Source: Lachnospiraceae bacterium
GTDB lineage: Bacteria > Bacillota > Clostridia > Lachnospirales > Lachnospiraceae
Length of the DNA: 64,000 bases
Assembly (NCBI GenBank): GCA_009911195.1
Contig: QXWV01000002.1
Coordinates: forward strand, 62,001-126,000
Direction of reading: 5' to 3'
Positions 25,116 to 35,226 of this stretch are shown here, one piece after another. Every line of letters begins with the position of its first letter. Positions within the stretch are counted from its first letter, which is position 1. A program made the position numbers and the translations under genes. The notes under the pieces are model-generated. The model was not told the DNA's origin. It did not search any database and saw only the letters and a list, made by a program, of their open reading frames with translations.

Positions 25116-25994
25116 TTAAAGTGTCAATTCTATCGTTCCTTCAAAAACAGTTTCCGCAGGGCCTGTCATATAAACCAGATTTTCCTCCCTGTTCCAGCGT
25201 ATGTTTAATTCGCCACCTAACAGTTTAACAGTTACTTCCTCTTCCGTCAAACCATTTAAGATGCCAGCCACCACCGTTGCACATGCGCCGGTTCCGCAAG
25301 CCAAGGTTTCCCCCGTTCCCCTCTCCCATACCCGCATCTGTACCGTATGCCTGTCAAGCACTTTCACGAACTCCGTATTCACCCGTTTCGGAAACCGCAT
25401 ATGGTTCTCAAAATGCGGCCCTACCTTTTCTATGGCAAACCGGCTCAAATCCTCCTGCCCTTCCATAAAAACTACCGCATGGGGATTCCCCATGGATACA
25501 CATGTCATTTTATACTCTTTCCCCTCTACTTCAATCCTCTCCGCTATAGCCTTCTCCTGCCCGGAAATCACCGGAATATCCTCCGCCTTCAATACCGGGG
25601 CGCCCATATTCACCTTTACCTTCACCACTTTGCCGTCCTGCACCGTAAGCTCCAGTATTTTCACTTTCCCGCAGCTTACAATCCGAATAGTATTCTTATC
25701 CGTCAGCCCTTTATCATACACATATTTAGCCACGCACCGGATACCATTCCCACACATTTCCCCTCTGGAACCGTCCGCATTATACATTTCCATCTCAAAG
25801 TCCGCCTGCTGCCCTGCAGCGCCGCCATTTAAAGGATGGATAAAAATAACACCGTCTCCGCCTATGCCAAAATGCCTGTCACTCAGCCTGCGCACCGCTT
25901 CCGGCTTTTTATCCTCTTCTATCTTTACTTCTGCGCCATTTACGTAAATATAATCATTTCCGCATCCATGCATTTTGGTAAATGCTATCTTCAT
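25116..25994 (-). CDS. dapF: Diaminopimelate epimerase DapF
   Basis: 292 residues. Both catalytic Cys motifs are present: EMCGNGIRCVAKYV near residue 90 and ACGTGACATV near residue 235; HGCGNDYIYV is at the N-terminus. DapF epimerises LL- to meso-diaminopimelate, the step right after DapL. The ATG at 25994 has GGAAGGAGGG upstream; a longer frame to 26033 lacks a better site. It precedes dapL on the minus strand. Confidence 0.95.
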   Translation of the reverse strand: MKIAFTKMHGCGNDYIYVNGAEVKIEEDKKPEAVRRLSDRHFGIGGDGVIFIHPLNGGAAGQQADFEMEMYNADGSRGEMCGNGIRCVAKYVYDKGLTDKNTIRIVSCGKVKILELTVQDGKVVKVKVNMGAPVLKAEDIPVISGQEKAIAERIEVEGKEYKMTCVSMGNPHAVVFMEGQEDLSRFAIEKVGPHFENHMRFPKRVNTEFVKVLDRHTVQMRVWERGTGETLACGTGACATVVAGILNGLTEEEVTVKLLGGELNIRWNREENLVYMTGPAETVFEGTIELTL

Positions 25995-26075
25995 ATATGG
26001 CCCTCCTTCCCCTGTCCGATATAATATCCCCATATCTAACAGATGATTTCAGTATACTACATTCCGGGAAAGATG

Positions 26076-26106
26076 AAAATAAAAACTTTCGCCCCTGCAG
26101 GCGAAA
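26076..26106 (-). terminator. Terminator of the kinase/regulator operon
   Basis: On the minus strand TTTCGCCT-GCAG-GGGCGAAA is followed by GTTTTTATTTT. It lies about 90 bases past the kinase stop and upstream of dapF. Confidence 0.7.
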
Positions 26107-26123
26107 CGCCGCTTACAGACACG

Positions 26124-26157
26124 AAAATCAATTTTCATGGGCGGCGCAGCGGGCAGG
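26124..26157. repeat. Interspersed repeat, AATCAATTTTCATGGGCGG family, copy 1
   Basis: 33 bases here match 50684-50716 at 32 positions. Both copies lie just 3' of a minus-strand gene. Shared pieces are AAATCAATTTTCATGGG, then CGGCGYAGCGGGCAGG. A loosely matching CTTTGCT-CCGGA lies further on in both. Confidence 0.75.
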
Positions 26158-26197
26158 CCATCGCTGCGCCATCCATGGACTTTGCTTACCGGACCTC

Positions 26198-28522
26198 TCA
26201 TTCACACTTCCAGCTAAGTACTATCTTAAATAAATCCCCATCCACCACTACTTCCATCTTCCCCCCCTGAATCTCGGTAAAGCTTTTCGCGATGGCAAGG
26301 CCAAGACCGCTGCCTTCTGTATTTCGTGAACTGTCTCCCCGCACGAAACGTTCTGTAAGTTCCTCAGGGATAACTTGAAGCTCTACTGCGGACATATTCC
26401 TAAGGCTGATGATAACCATTCCATCCCTTTTCTCCACATCCACATAGACCCTGGTTCCAATCATGGCGTATTTTATAATGTTGGAATACAGGTTCTCGAA
26501 GATACGGTAGGTTTTCTCGCTGTCCAGCTTCAATATCACCTTTCCTTCCGGCATACGGAAACGGACAATCAGATTGGCCTCCTCCACTTTCTCTTCATAT
26601 TCCAAATATACCTGCCGTATCAGGTTTACAATGTCCACATCAACCAAATTTACCGTTACATTCCTGCTATTCGCTTTGCTCACTTCAAATAAATCTTCTA
26701 TCAGCCGTTTCAGCCGCAGAGATTTCTTTTCCAGTACACCAATATATTCTTTTCTCTGCTCTTCCGTAATCCCGTCTTCCTTCAATAGGTCAATATAAGT
26801 GGTAATAGCCGTCAGCGGAGTCTTTAAGTCATGGGAAACGTTTGTGATAAGCTCCGCTTTCATTCTCTGGCTTTTTACCTCTTCGTCCACTGCCTTGCGG
26901 AATCCTTCCTGGATTTTATAAAGGGCTTCTTTGTAGGATTCAAATACCCCGAAATCCTCATCAAATGTTGTATTCAAATTGCCCTCCGCAATGGCTCCTG
27001 TAGCATTCAATAGCTTTTTATATTGTTCTTGCAGTTTTCTGATATATTTTTTTAACAGCACATAGAGAGCCACGGAATAAATGACAAGTATAAACCATCC
27101 AAAAAACCATGCACTGCATATAATGCCAAGTATAATAAAATTTATCAGCACTGTTTTATGGAGGGTATACTTTATGTCTTCCCCCAAATCCACATGCAGC
27201 AGTTCGTCTTTAAACCCACGCCAAAGCTTTCTCGCCTTCCGGCAGAATCTATCCCCTATCCGCACGCAGAGGCTTCTTTCTTTTAAATATCCTTTTATGC
27301 CCATGGACGGAATTTCTCCCAATGTATTTACCGCATAAACCCAGCCCCCGAAGAGAAGGAAAAGGCAGATAAAATTCACAGCCCCTGTCAGGAAAGGAAA
27401 GCTCTCCACTGACAGGAAAAACAAATAGTTGTTCCATACAGCATCAAAATATCCCTTGTTCGTTCTAAGCACCAGCTCGATAACCGTCTGCTGGAATGCC
27501 CCACCAATGATAACCGCTAAAAAAATAGTGGCTTCCAAAGGGATTCTTACTATTTTCCCATAATGTATGGTATGCCTTTTATCCAGCATCAGCAAAACCG
27601 AAACCACTGTCAGTATTCCCAGCATCATCCAGTAAAAATCACCTGCTCCTGCGCGGAAGTAAGAATACCATTCATCCCAGCTAGAATAAAACGGGTTTTC
27701 CCCTCCTGCCAGAACGCTTTTCTGCTCCTGGGTCAATGCATAGATGAAAGTAGTATTTTTCGGCGCCTTAATGGAACAGCTAACTTTTACCGCTTTCCCA
27801 TTTAAGTTGCTAACACCGTAGTATTCCTTTTCCCTCGCGTAAGGATTGACCTCATTTCCATACCCCAATACCGGTTCTAGCTGCCCGTTTCTCATCACAG
27901 CCTGTACATTTTTAAGGAGGTCATCCGAGTTTTTCCCCTTCACCGCCACCCGGTCGGAATTCCCAATCCCATTATAAGTCACCATCACATAGTAAACATA
28001 TGGCAATTCCTCCTTTTCGCCCTCCATTCCTTTCTTCCACAATGCTTCAATCTTTCTGCCGGTATTTTTTATAAACTGTCCGCTTTCTTCATCAATGACA
28101 CAGTAATCTACATTTTGGGCAATATCATTCCTGAATCCATTTTCCCATGTATTGAGGGTACTAGTCATCTGATTCCGCATTTCTTCCGACAGTCCATCGA
28201 TATCTTCATACAAATTTCCGCTTTCGTAAAAAGCGTCCATATTGATATCCATTACCCACTCTTCCTCTGTATCCAGGTACAAATCTACATAACTGTAATT
28301 TATCCCGTCTACTTTTTCTGATATTTCTTTATATAATACATAGTTGCCCCTCTGGAGGCTCTCCAGAAAAGCATCATTTGACAAACTGTCTTTATAATAT
28401 TTATCCGCTTTATTTTCAAAAGTCGGATACAACGCCATATAGCCGGCACAGGACAGCACAATTGCCATTATTAAAATAAAAAGTTTGAATTTATTACTGT
28501 TTTTCAATTTTATATCCAACAC
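26198..28522 (-). CDS. Membrane sensor histidine kinase with large extracellular domain
   Basis: 774 residues. A first membrane segment (LFILIMAIVLSCAGYMALY) and an extracellular region of about 250 residues are followed by a cluster of further membrane segments (about 290-490), a HAMP-like/coiled linker, HisKA with NVSHDLKTPLTAITT (His near 555), and HATPase_c with N-box ENLYSNIIKYA and GSGLGLAIAKSF. It phosphorylates the OmpR-type regulator encoded just upstream (29-base overlap). The signal is unknown; polytopic layout and the Lys/Trp-rich extracellular part suggest an envelope or peptide cue. Downstream lies a terminator. Confidence 0.9.
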   Translation of the reverse strand: MLDIKLKNSNKFKLFILIMAIVLSCAGYMALYPTFENKADKYYKDSLSNDAFLESLQRGNYVLYKEISEKVDGINYSYVDLYLDTEEEWVMDINMDAFYESGNLYEDIDGLSEEMRNQMTSTLNTWENGFRNDIAQNVDYCVIDEESGQFIKNTGRKIEALWKKGMEGEKEELPYVYYVMVTYNGIGNSDRVAVKGKNSDDLLKNVQAVMRNGQLEPVLGYGNEVNPYAREKEYYGVSNLNGKAVKVSCSIKAPKNTTFIYALTQEQKSVLAGGENPFYSSWDEWYSYFRAGAGDFYWMMLGILTVVSVLLMLDKRHTIHYGKIVRIPLEATIFLAVIIGGAFQQTVIELVLRTNKGYFDAVWNNYLFFLSVESFPFLTGAVNFICLFLLFGGWVYAVNTLGEIPSMGIKGYLKERSLCVRIGDRFCRKARKLWRGFKDELLHVDLGEDIKYTLHKTVLINFIILGIICSAWFFGWFILVIYSVALYVLLKKYIRKLQEQYKKLLNATGAIAEGNLNTTFDEDFGVFESYKEALYKIQEGFRKAVDEEVKSQRMKAELITNVSHDLKTPLTAITTYIDLLKEDGITEEQRKEYIGVLEKKSLRLKRLIEDLFEVSKANSRNVTVNLVDVDIVNLIRQVYLEYEEKVEEANLIVRFRMPEGKVILKLDSEKTYRIFENLYSNIIKYAMIGTRVYVDVEKRDGMVIISLRNMSAVELQVIPEELTERFVRGDSSRNTEGSGLGLAIAKSFTEIQGGKMEVVVDGDLFKIVLSWKCE

Positions 28523-29201
28523 CCCACACCACCTTTAAATATTTCGGTTCTTTCGGATTAATTTCTATTTTCTCTCTTATTTTCCGGATATGGACCATGA
28601 TAGTATCCGTATTCACGGCCTGCTCATTCCAGACCCTTTCATAAATCTCATCCGCACTGAACACTCTACCCGGATTCCTCATCAACAGAAGAAGGATTTT
28701 AAATTCCAAAGGGGTCATTTTAACCGGTTTCCCATCCACGCTGACTTCCACCGTCTCTTCATTCAACTCCAGACCCCCAATGATGTGTACTTTATCATTT
28801 TCTTTTGCGCCTTCTACCGCCTGGAGATATTTGCCGTATCTACGCAGATGGGAATTTACCCGCGCCAGCAGCTCCATTGTGGTAAAAGGCTTTGTCACAT
28901 AATCGTCGGCTCCCATATTCAACCCCATAATCTTATCCACTTCTTCCGACTTTGCCGAAAGCATGATAACAGGGAAATCATACCCCTTTTCCCTCATCTT
29001 CATCATCATGGTAATCCCATCCATCCGGGGCATCATAATGTCCACAATGGCAAGATGTATCTCTTCCTGCTCCATCGCCTTAAGACCCTCTATCCCATCT
29101 GCAGCCTGGGATACGGCATACCCCTGGTTTTTCAGGTAAATTTCAATCCCATCCCTGATGTCCTTATCATCCTCGACAATTAATATATGATATCCTTCCA
29201 T
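28494..29201 (-). CDS. OmpR-family response regulator
   Basis: 235 residues. Receiver domain 1-125 with VEDDKD acidic pocket, phosphoacceptor Asp54 in AIVDIMMPRMDG and Lys in YVTKPFTTMELLARV; C-terminal winged helix ends VVWGVGYKIEKQ. The ATG at 29201 has AAAGGAGC upstream. It overlaps the sensor kinase gene by 29 bases, so the two form an operon. It resembles VanR-like regulators; target genes cannot be told. Confidence 0.93.
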   Translation of the reverse strand: MEGYHILIVEDDKDIRDGIEIYLKNQGYAVSQAADGIEGLKAMEQEEIHLAIVDIMMPRMDGITMMMKMREKGYDFPVIMLSAKSEEVDKIMGLNMGADDYVTKPFTTMELLARVNSHLRRYGKYLQAVEGAKENDKVHIIGGLELNEETVEVSVDGKPVKMTPLEFKILLLLMRNPGRVFSADEIYERVWNEQAVNTDTIMVHIRKIREKIEINPKEPKYLKVVWGVGYKIEKQ

Positions 29202-29529
29202 TGCAACTGCTCCTTTCTCTCCCTGGGTTTCCATGGAATCCATCCTTTGGATAAACTTCCGTCTTCCCCTATGCTATCTGCTGTTGAAAGTATATCATAT
29301 TTTAAGAAAGTAAAATATCCATTATCTTCCTCCGATATAGTTCCTTGTTTCTGATTACATGTTATATTGTAAATGGGAAAACTAAATAAGATGTGCTTTT
29401 AAAAATAAAGAAATTCTTAAGAAAGGGGGATGAATTTAGAAAAACAATAAATCAATTTTCAGAAGCCCCATTCCAGAACTCCTGAAAATTGATTTTATCT
29501 AACCATTTTCTATTATACCACAACTGTTG
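29202..29529. other. Intergenic region upstream of the response regulator
   Basis: AT-rich 328 bases holding the terminator of the hybrid kinase gene at 29451-29493 and, presumably, the promoter of the two-component operon. No convincing -35/-10 pair or small gene was seen. Confidence 0.5.
29451..29493 (-). terminator. Terminator of the hybrid histidine kinase gene
   Basis: A perfect 12-bp stem ATCAATTTTCAG / CTGAAAATTGAT with a 19-base loop, followed on the minus strand by TTATTGTTTTTC. It starts 36 bases after the kinase stop. The arm AAATCAATTTTCA is shared with the repeats at 26124 and 50684. Confidence 0.7.
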
Positions 29530-32124
29530 TCAGCTTTTTTCCTTCAATATAAACTTCTTTAACAATGACAACACTTCATCCAGATTTATCGGCTTAGCAG
29601 TATGGGCATTCATGCCGCTGTCCAAACACTTCTGGATATCTTCCGAAAAAGCATCCGCTGTCATGGCAATAATAGGAATATCCTGTGCATTGGGATGGTT
29701 TAACAGCCTTATCTCCCTGGTTGCTTCATATCCGTTCATAATCGGCATACGCACGTCCATCAGTATAGCATCATAGTAGCCAGGGTTCGATGACTGGAAT
29801 TTCTCCACGCACATTTTTCCGTTTTCGGCCCATTCCAGCTTCATACCTACATCGGAGAGTAATTCCTCCAATATTTCCCAGTTCAAATCGTTATCCTCTG
29901 CAACCAATATATGGCGTCCGCATAAATCCAGGTTCTTATCCTGTTCATTTTGCTCCTCTTCTACACCCATATATTTCTTCAGCCCGTAAAACAAGGTCGA
30001 CTTAAACAGCGGTTTCGCGATAAAGCCATCAATACCAGCATTCCTGGCCTCCACTTCAAAATCGCTCCAATCATAGGCCGAAATCAATATAATCGGCATT
30101 TCAGCACCTATAATCTGCCGTATCTTTTTCGCAATAAAAATACCATCCATACCGGGAAGCTTCCAATCCAGCAGCACAATCTGATAATCATCCCGCATTT
30201 GATGATGCTTTGTCACCATCTCAATGGCATTCTCCCCACTCAATGTCCAGTCCGCCTGTATACCGATGGAATCCAGCGCATCCACTGCTGTACGGCATAA
30301 AACCTCGTCATCATCCACCACCAGCATTTTCCATGCCGGCAGCACCATGTCTTCTTCCTGCTCCGCCGCTTTCTCCATATCCAAAATCAAATGGAATTCC
30401 GTTCCTTTATTCGGTTCGCTATCCACCGTTATGCTGCCCTGCATCACATCCACAATATATTTTGTGATTGCCATGCCGAGCCCGGCTCCCTCTGTTTTCT
30501 GCACACGTTTACTGTCTGCCCTTGAATAGGAATCAAAAATATGTTCCAGGAAATCCGGAGCCATACCGATCCCATTATCCTTTACCATAACATGCGTCCT
30601 GACAAATGCACTGCCTTTTTCCAGCGGGGCTGCCTCCTGGAAAAGCGATAATTGTATTGTACCGCCCTCCTGCGTGTATTTCACCGCGTTAGATAAGAGA
30701 TTCAATAATACCTGGTTCAGACGTACACTATCGCAATATACATCTTCTACCATAATATTATCAATATGTACGTTAAAATGCTGCCCTTTACCCTTCACCT
30801 GCGTCTGCACAATGCTGACAATCCCTTCTACCACTTCCCTTAAAGAAATGCGTTCTGCCGTCAGCGTCATTTTGCCGCTTTCAATCTTGGACATATCCAG
30901 CACATCGTTAATCAGCCCGAGCAAATGTTTGCCGGACAGGGCTATCTTCTTCAGACAATTCCTCACCTGCTCTTTGTCATCAATATGCGTTGTTGCAATC
31001 GCTGTCATCCCTACAATGGCATTCATCGGGGTACGGATATCATGGCTCATATTGGAAAGGAATTCGCTCTTAGCCCTTGTTGCCTGCAAGGCTTCCTGAC
31101 GCGCTTCCTCCAAGTCTTCCAGTTGTTGGCATGTCATTTTATAATATATATAAAATATCAGCAGCAACACAAGAAGAATCACCGCACAGACCGATATTGT
31201 GGCAACCGTCCGGTCTCCGTTTAATTTATTCACTGTTTCATTCAATATCCCAAAAGGCAGTATTGTAATCAAATGCCATTCCGAATAAGGAAGGCTCGTA
31301 CAGTATATCTGCTGCCTGCTCCCATCAAAATCAGGTATCGCCGAAAAATTTTCCCCTTTTTTCATCGCCTCGGAAAGAGCCTTGACATACTCATCTATTT
31401 TTTTCCGGTCATCGTTCTCATATCTGCCATAAAGGCTACTGAAATAATCCTCATATTCATCATTCATATTGCTCACAATAAAACTGCCATCCTGCCTGAT
31501 AATATGGGAATACATCAATGCATTCTCTTCCTCCGTTTCCAGCATTGTACTGATATACTCGATAGGAAGAGCCATGACTATGGCCATACTTCTCTCCCCG
31601 CTCCTCATCTTATAATCCGCACTGATGCCGAACAACACAATTTCGTTTCCAGATAAATCCCTTCCAACCGCAATTTTCTTTTCTTTATTCTTCAATGACT
31701 GGTAAAAAGGCTCTGGGTCATCAAGGCTAATCTGCTCCCCATAAATCATTTCCAACTGCCCACTCTCCGAGCAAAGTGCAAGATAATTAAAATTTCTAAT
31801 CTGAACCCTGTAAACCAGCTCCTCATATATTTCTTCCACATCATCCGTATCATTACTATGCTCTCCATCGGAAACTACTTCTACTACTGCCTCCGCCTGT
31901 TCCAGCTTTAAATCCATAATTGTACGGAAATGTGCGGTAATCTGCTCATTCATGCCTGTCATATACAGGTTGCCCACTTCATCAATAGCATCCTTGCTCA
32001 CTTGGCTCATATAATATCCTAAGCATAAAAATGCCGCTGCGCTAACAATTAGAAGAATGGTAAAGCTTCCAATTAAAAAACGTGTTGTATGGCTTCTATT
32101 CTTAGTCATATCATGGATACCCAT
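29530..32124 (-). CDS. Hybrid sensor histidine kinase with two receiver domains
   Basis: 864 residues. Membrane segments at about 16-38 and 308-328 bracket an extracellular Cache-type sensor (contains IIRQDGSFIVSN). Then HisKA (SNMSHDIRTPMNAIVG, His361), HATPase_c (N-box VLLNLLSNAVKYT, GAGLGMAITKYI), receiver 1 (about 600-720, Asp in VLLDWKLPGMDG) and receiver 2 (about 735-860, Asp in AILMDVRMPIMNG). No output domain is present, so it must signal through a phosphotransfer partner elsewhere. It is a single-gene transcript with AAGGAGG before the ATG and a terminator behind. Confidence 0.92.
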   Translation of the reverse strand: MGIHDMTKNRSHTTRFLIGSFTILLIVSAAAFLCLGYYMSQVSKDAIDEVGNLYMTGMNEQITAHFRTIMDLKLEQAEAVVEVVSDGEHSNDTDDVEEIYEELVYRVQIRNFNYLALCSESGQLEMIYGEQISLDDPEPFYQSLKNKEKKIAVGRDLSGNEIVLFGISADYKMRSGERSMAIVMALPIEYISTMLETEEENALMYSHIIRQDGSFIVSNMNDEYEDYFSSLYGRYENDDRKKIDEYVKALSEAMKKGENFSAIPDFDGSRQQIYCTSLPYSEWHLITILPFGILNETVNKLNGDRTVATISVCAVILLVLLLIFYIYYKMTCQQLEDLEEARQEALQATRAKSEFLSNMSHDIRTPMNAIVGMTAIATTHIDDKEQVRNCLKKIALSGKHLLGLINDVLDMSKIESGKMTLTAERISLREVVEGIVSIVQTQVKGKGQHFNVHIDNIMVEDVYCDSVRLNQVLLNLLSNAVKYTQEGGTIQLSLFQEAAPLEKGSAFVRTHVMVKDNGIGMAPDFLEHIFDSYSRADSKRVQKTEGAGLGMAITKYIVDVMQGSITVDSEPNKGTEFHLILDMEKAAEQEEDMVLPAWKMLVVDDDEVLCRTAVDALDSIGIQADWTLSGENAIEMVTKHHQMRDDYQIVLLDWKLPGMDGIFIAKKIRQIIGAEMPIILISAYDWSDFEVEARNAGIDGFIAKPLFKSTLFYGLKKYMGVEEEQNEQDKNLDLCGRHILVAEDNDLNWEILEELLSDVGMKLEWAENGKMCVEKFQSSNPGYYDAILMDVRMPIMNGYEATREIRLLNHPNAQDIPIIAMTADAFSEDIQKCLDSGMNAHTAKPINLDEVLSLLKKFILKEKS

Positions 32125-32425
32125 GTGTATTTTTCCTCCTTAGGTCTTTCGCCTTACGGCTATTATTAATAAATACTTTTCTATTTCCAAGCAACCGTAT
32201 GTGCTGCCTCTTCATTCTTTATAAGAATATAGGCTAACCTGTTAGCCTTTCCCATATTGCCCTTCGATATTACAATTATATCAGTTTTTTTCATAAAAAC
32301 AACTCCCTTTTCAAAGGATGCACATGAATACCTTATTTTTACACATACTTTTATGGCCAGCCGGCCATTTTCCTGCTAGCTGCCCACAAATTTACCCAAT
32401 CGATATTTATCCATTACTTCGTATC
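32125..32425. other. Intergenic region upstream of the hybrid kinase
   Basis: 301 bases without a gene. It holds the hairpin GGCTAAC-AG-GTTAGCC (minus strand, 32232-32247) and a small stem GCC-GTAA-GGC just before the kinase ribosome site. I compared it by eye with c-di-GMP riboswitches and found no match. The long AT-rich part probably contains the kinase promoter. Confidence 0.35.
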
Positions 32426-33019
32426 CTACTGCATGGATTCCCCTCCCGGGGCTAACATTGTTTCCGCTACATCCACCACTTCCGGCGCACCGCTTGGCGC
32501 CTGTGCATTCTCCGCCGCTTCCTGCGGGTCCTGGTACTCTTTCTCTTCTTTATCCCCCCAAAGCGTATCGTATTTTTCTCTCTTTTGACGCCGAATCATA
32601 GCACCTATATTTTTGGCAGTCTGATATATTTCATTACTGAATTCCATCAATTTCTTTTCGTCCGATGCAGGAACAATTGCCCCTTTCATAATACGCCGTG
32701 CCACTTCCATGATTTTCCCCATATCCGCAGCATATTCTTCCATAGCATCCGCCTGCTGCTCCGCTACCGCATTGTTCCAATATGCACAATATTTTTCCGA
32801 CAATTGTTCCAAATATTTCTCATACTCGCTCTGCTTTTCGTCCAACGAATCCAATGTCAGCTCTAAAGCTGCCGCTTCCGATTCAAACTGCTCCTTATTC
32901 TCAGGGGATTTTTCCATCTTAGAACGGATATCCTTCAGCCTCTTCGATACGGCTGCCCTCTGCTCCCTGTACTCACTCACTTGCCTTCTATAAATATGCT
33001 GTGCCTCACCAACTTTCAT
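32426..33019 (-). CDS. Hypothetical coiled-coil protein
   Basis: 197 residues, no recognised family. Residues 1-85 are strongly charged with heptad-like Glu/Lys/Leu pattern (coiled coil), the middle (ADMGKIMEVARRIMKGAIVPASDEKKLMEFS) is helical, and the last 40 residues are low-complexity Ala/Glu/Pro. It has no signal peptide or membrane segment and is probably cytosolic. It follows the ANTAR gene after a terminator, so it has its own transcript. Its function cannot be told from the sequence. Confidence 0.7.
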   Translation of the reverse strand: MKVGEAQHIYRRQVSEYREQRAAVSKRLKDIRSKMEKSPENKEQFESEAAALELTLDSLDEKQSEYEKYLEQLSEKYCAYWNNAVAEQQADAMEEYAADMGKIMEVARRIMKGAIVPASDEKKLMEFSNEIYQTAKNIGAMIRRQKREKYDTLWGDKEEKEYQDPQEAAENAQAPSGAPEVVDVAETMLAPGGESMQ

Positions 33020-33138
33020 TCAAGTTACCCCCTTCCCTTTATCACTTATCCGGCCACCTTCCCCATACCTTCCTGTAAACAACTACTATATCAATCCAAT
33101 ATATCATTAATATCGTCCAAATTCCATAAAAAATAAAT

Positions 33139-33180
33139 AAATATACCTAAAAATTCATTCGATGAATTTCAGGTATATTT
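33139..33180 (-). terminator. Terminator of the glnA-ANTAR operon
   Basis: The stem AAATATACCT / AGGTATATTT is extended by an inner GAATTCAT-like stem, then ATTTATTTATTTTTTA on the minus strand. It begins 7 bases past the stop of the ANTAR gene. Confidence 0.75.
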
Positions 33181-33186
33181 ATCTTT

Positions 33187-33732
33187 TTATTTCATCATAG
33201 ACAGCACCATCCGTGCCGTTTCCTCCAATTTTGTTCCGCTGTCCATACTGCACTTCTGTATATATCTGTATGCCTCCTCTTCCGTCATATGATTCCTGTC
33301 CATCAGTAAATATTTGGCTTCATGAATCAGCCGGATTTCCTCGCCACTGCGTTCCCTTGGCGCCCCCCTCATCCGCCTATGCCGCCTTTGAATTGTCTGC
33401 AGCAGCATATCCACCGTATTTACCAAATCCAGGACTTTAACCGGCATAGACAGGCAAATGACATCGTTGTCCATGCATTCCGCAAGTATATGTTGGGATG
33501 CCATAAGCAGCATTTCAAACTCCGGAGGCAGACAGCCGTAAAGCTCCTGATAAATCATATCTGGCAGGCGGTAACCGCAGATAACGATGCCCTTGCCATA
33601 ACTGTCTGCCAAACCTATGGCCTGTGCCCCTGTTGTACAGACATCTGACACGGAAAACCCGTTTCTTACCAGAAGGTTTTTTATATTTTTGGCATCCTCC
33701 ACTTTCGGAAACGCCACAATAATACCAGCCAT
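33187..33732 (-). CDS. ANTAR-domain RNA-binding regulator with pseudo-receiver
   Basis: 181 residues. Residues 1-115 have a receiver fold, but the phosphoacceptor position is Gly53 (ICGYRLPDM, where LxDxRLPDM is expected), so phosphorylation at the usual site is unlikely. Residues about 122-181 form an ANTAR domain (IRLIHEAKYLLMDRNHMTEEEAYRYIQKCSMD), which binds paired stem-loops in leader RNA to prevent termination. It lies 101 bases behind glnA on the same strand, a pairing known in Clostridia, and probably controls nitrogen genes including glnA. Confidence 0.88.
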   Translation of the reverse strand: MAGIIVAFPKVEDAKNIKNLLVRNGFSVSDVCTTGAQAIGLADSYGKGIVICGYRLPDMIYQELYGCLPPEFEMLLMASQHILAECMDNDVICLSMPVKVLDLVNTVDMLLQTIQRRHRRMRGAPRERSGEEIRLIHEAKYLLMDRNHMTEEEAYRYIQKCSMDSGTKLEETARMVLSMMK

Positions 33733-33833
33733 TTACCCACCCCCCTTTTCGGCAATAACCAGATTCCCTTTGAGCCGCAAACTCCCTAATTCCATTGTTT
33801 TAGCCGCCCTAACAGACCATTTCTATGGCAATT

Positions 33834-35168
33834 TTAAAACTTGTTTAGATATGCCCCTATTTCCCATTGGGTTACTTGGGAACGGTATTCCGCCCATTCC
33901 GCTTTTTTCGCCTCAATATATTTATCGCTCACATGCTTTCCAAGAACCGATTGGATAAATCTGTCTTTTTCCAATTCGTATACCGCCTCAATTAGTGTTT
34001 CGGGAATTGCTTCGATTCCCGCTTCTTCCCGTTCATCCTTCGTCATTGCAAAAATGTTGCAATCTACGCTCTTAGGCGGTTCTATCCGATTGGCAATACC
34101 ATCCAGCCCAGCCCTTAAACATACCGCCAATGCCAAGTATGGATTGGCCGACGGGTCCGGGCATCTCAATTCTATTCTCGTCCCCTCCCCCCTGGTAGCC
34201 GGAATCCTGATTAGCGGACTCCGGTTCGTCGCACTCCATGCAATATAAACCGGAGCCTCAAATCCGGGCACAAGTCTCTTATAAGAATTAACTAACGGGT
34301 TTGTAATCGCCGCCATCCCTTTCATATGCTTTATAATACCACCGATAAAATAATATGCTTCTTTGCTCAGCCCCAATTCATCGGAAGAGTCCGCAAATAT
34401 ATTTTTCCCATCTTTTGACAGAGACATATTGATATGCATCCCTGAACCGTTTATGCCGGATTTCGGTTTTGGCATAAATGTAGCATGAAGCCCGTGGCGT
34501 TTCGCAATCGTCTTTACCGCCAGCTTAAATGTCATAATATTATCTGCGGTGGCAAGAGCCTCATCATATTTAAAGTCTATTTCATGCTGTGCAGGTGCCA
34601 CCTCATGGTGGGATGCTTCTATAATAAATCCCATATCTTCCAAAGTAAGCACCATATCACGCCTTGCGTTCTCCCCAAAATCCACCGGTCCCAAATCGAA
34701 GTATCCCGCCTGTTCATGGGTAATCGTAGTAGGAAGTGCATTTTCATCCGTATGAAACAGGAAAAATTCGCACTCCGGGCCAACCTCGAAGTGGTAGCCC
34801 ATATTTTCCGCTTCCCTTATGGCACATTTCAGTATATATCTGGGGTCTCCCTCGAAAGGATTCCCGTTCGGCCGGTAAACATCGCAGATAAGCCTTGCCA
34901 CCTTTCCCCTCTGGGGTCTCCATGGGAAAATCTGCAATGTGTTAAAATCCGGGTAAAGATACATATCCGATTCCTCAATCCTCACAAACCCTTCTATAGA
35001 AGAGCCGTCAAACATACACTTATTGTCCAATGCCTTCTCCAGTTGGCTGGATGTAATCGCCACATTTTTCAGATTCCCGAATATGTCTGTAAACTGCAGC
35101 CGGATGAATTCCACATCCTCCTCCCTTACTATATTTACAATATCTTCCCTCGTATAATTTCTTTTCAT
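33834..35168 (-). CDS. glnA: Glutamine synthetase, type I
   Basis: 444 residues. Visible motifs are [32 protein letters not shown] (metal Glu), [15 protein letters not shown], the ATP site [16 protein letters not shown], and [31 protein letters not shown]. It makes glutamine from glutamate, ammonia and ATP. The ATG at 35168 follows leader motif copy 7. An ATG 21 bases upstream lies inside the motif. The Tyr-adenylylation region typical of enteric enzymes is not evident, as expected for the GSI-alpha type. A long structured leader precedes it and an ANTAR regulator follows. Confidence 0.96.
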   Translation of the reverse strand: MKRNYTREDIVNIVREEDVEFIRLQFTDIFGNLKNVAITSSQLEKALDNKCMFDGSSIEGFVRIEESDMYLYPDFNTLQIFPWRPQRGKVARLICDVYRPNGNPFEGDPRYILKCAIREAENMGYHFEVGPECEFFLFHTDENALPTTITHEQAGYFDLGPVDFGENARRDMVLTLEDMGFIIEASHHEVAPAQHEIDFKYDEALATADNIMTFKLAVKTIAKRHGLHATFMPKPKSGINGSGMHINMSLSKDGKNIFADSSDELGLSKEAYYFIGGIIKHMKGMAAITNPLVNSYKRLVPGFEAPVYIAWSATNRSPLIRIPATRGEGTRIELRCPDPSANPYLALAVCLRAGLDGIANRIEPPKSVDCNIFAMTKDEREEAGIEAIPETLIEAVYELEKDRFIQSVLGKHVSDKYIEAKKAEWAEYRSQVTQWEIGAYLNKF

Positions 35169-35173
35169 TTCTA

Positions 35174-35199
35174 CCCCATTTCTGCGCAACTTTTTGCGC
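35174..35199 (-). promoter_or_regulatory. Leader motif copy 7 (glnA)
   Basis: The minus strand reads GCGCAAAAAGTTGCGCAGAA followed by ATGGGG, then TAGAA and the ATG at 35168. GCGCA-AAAAGT-TGCGC forms a stem-loop. The sequence is almost identical to copy 9 at 50391-50416. Confidence 0.6.
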
Positions 35200-35226
35200 C
35201 AAAATATATTTTTAGTTTTACATCAT

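Noticed and set aside
32125-32260. Possible c-di-GMP or other riboswitch before the hybrid kinase
   Set aside because: Only two small hairpins are present; the conserved aptamer sequences of GEMM-I and GEMM-II are absent.
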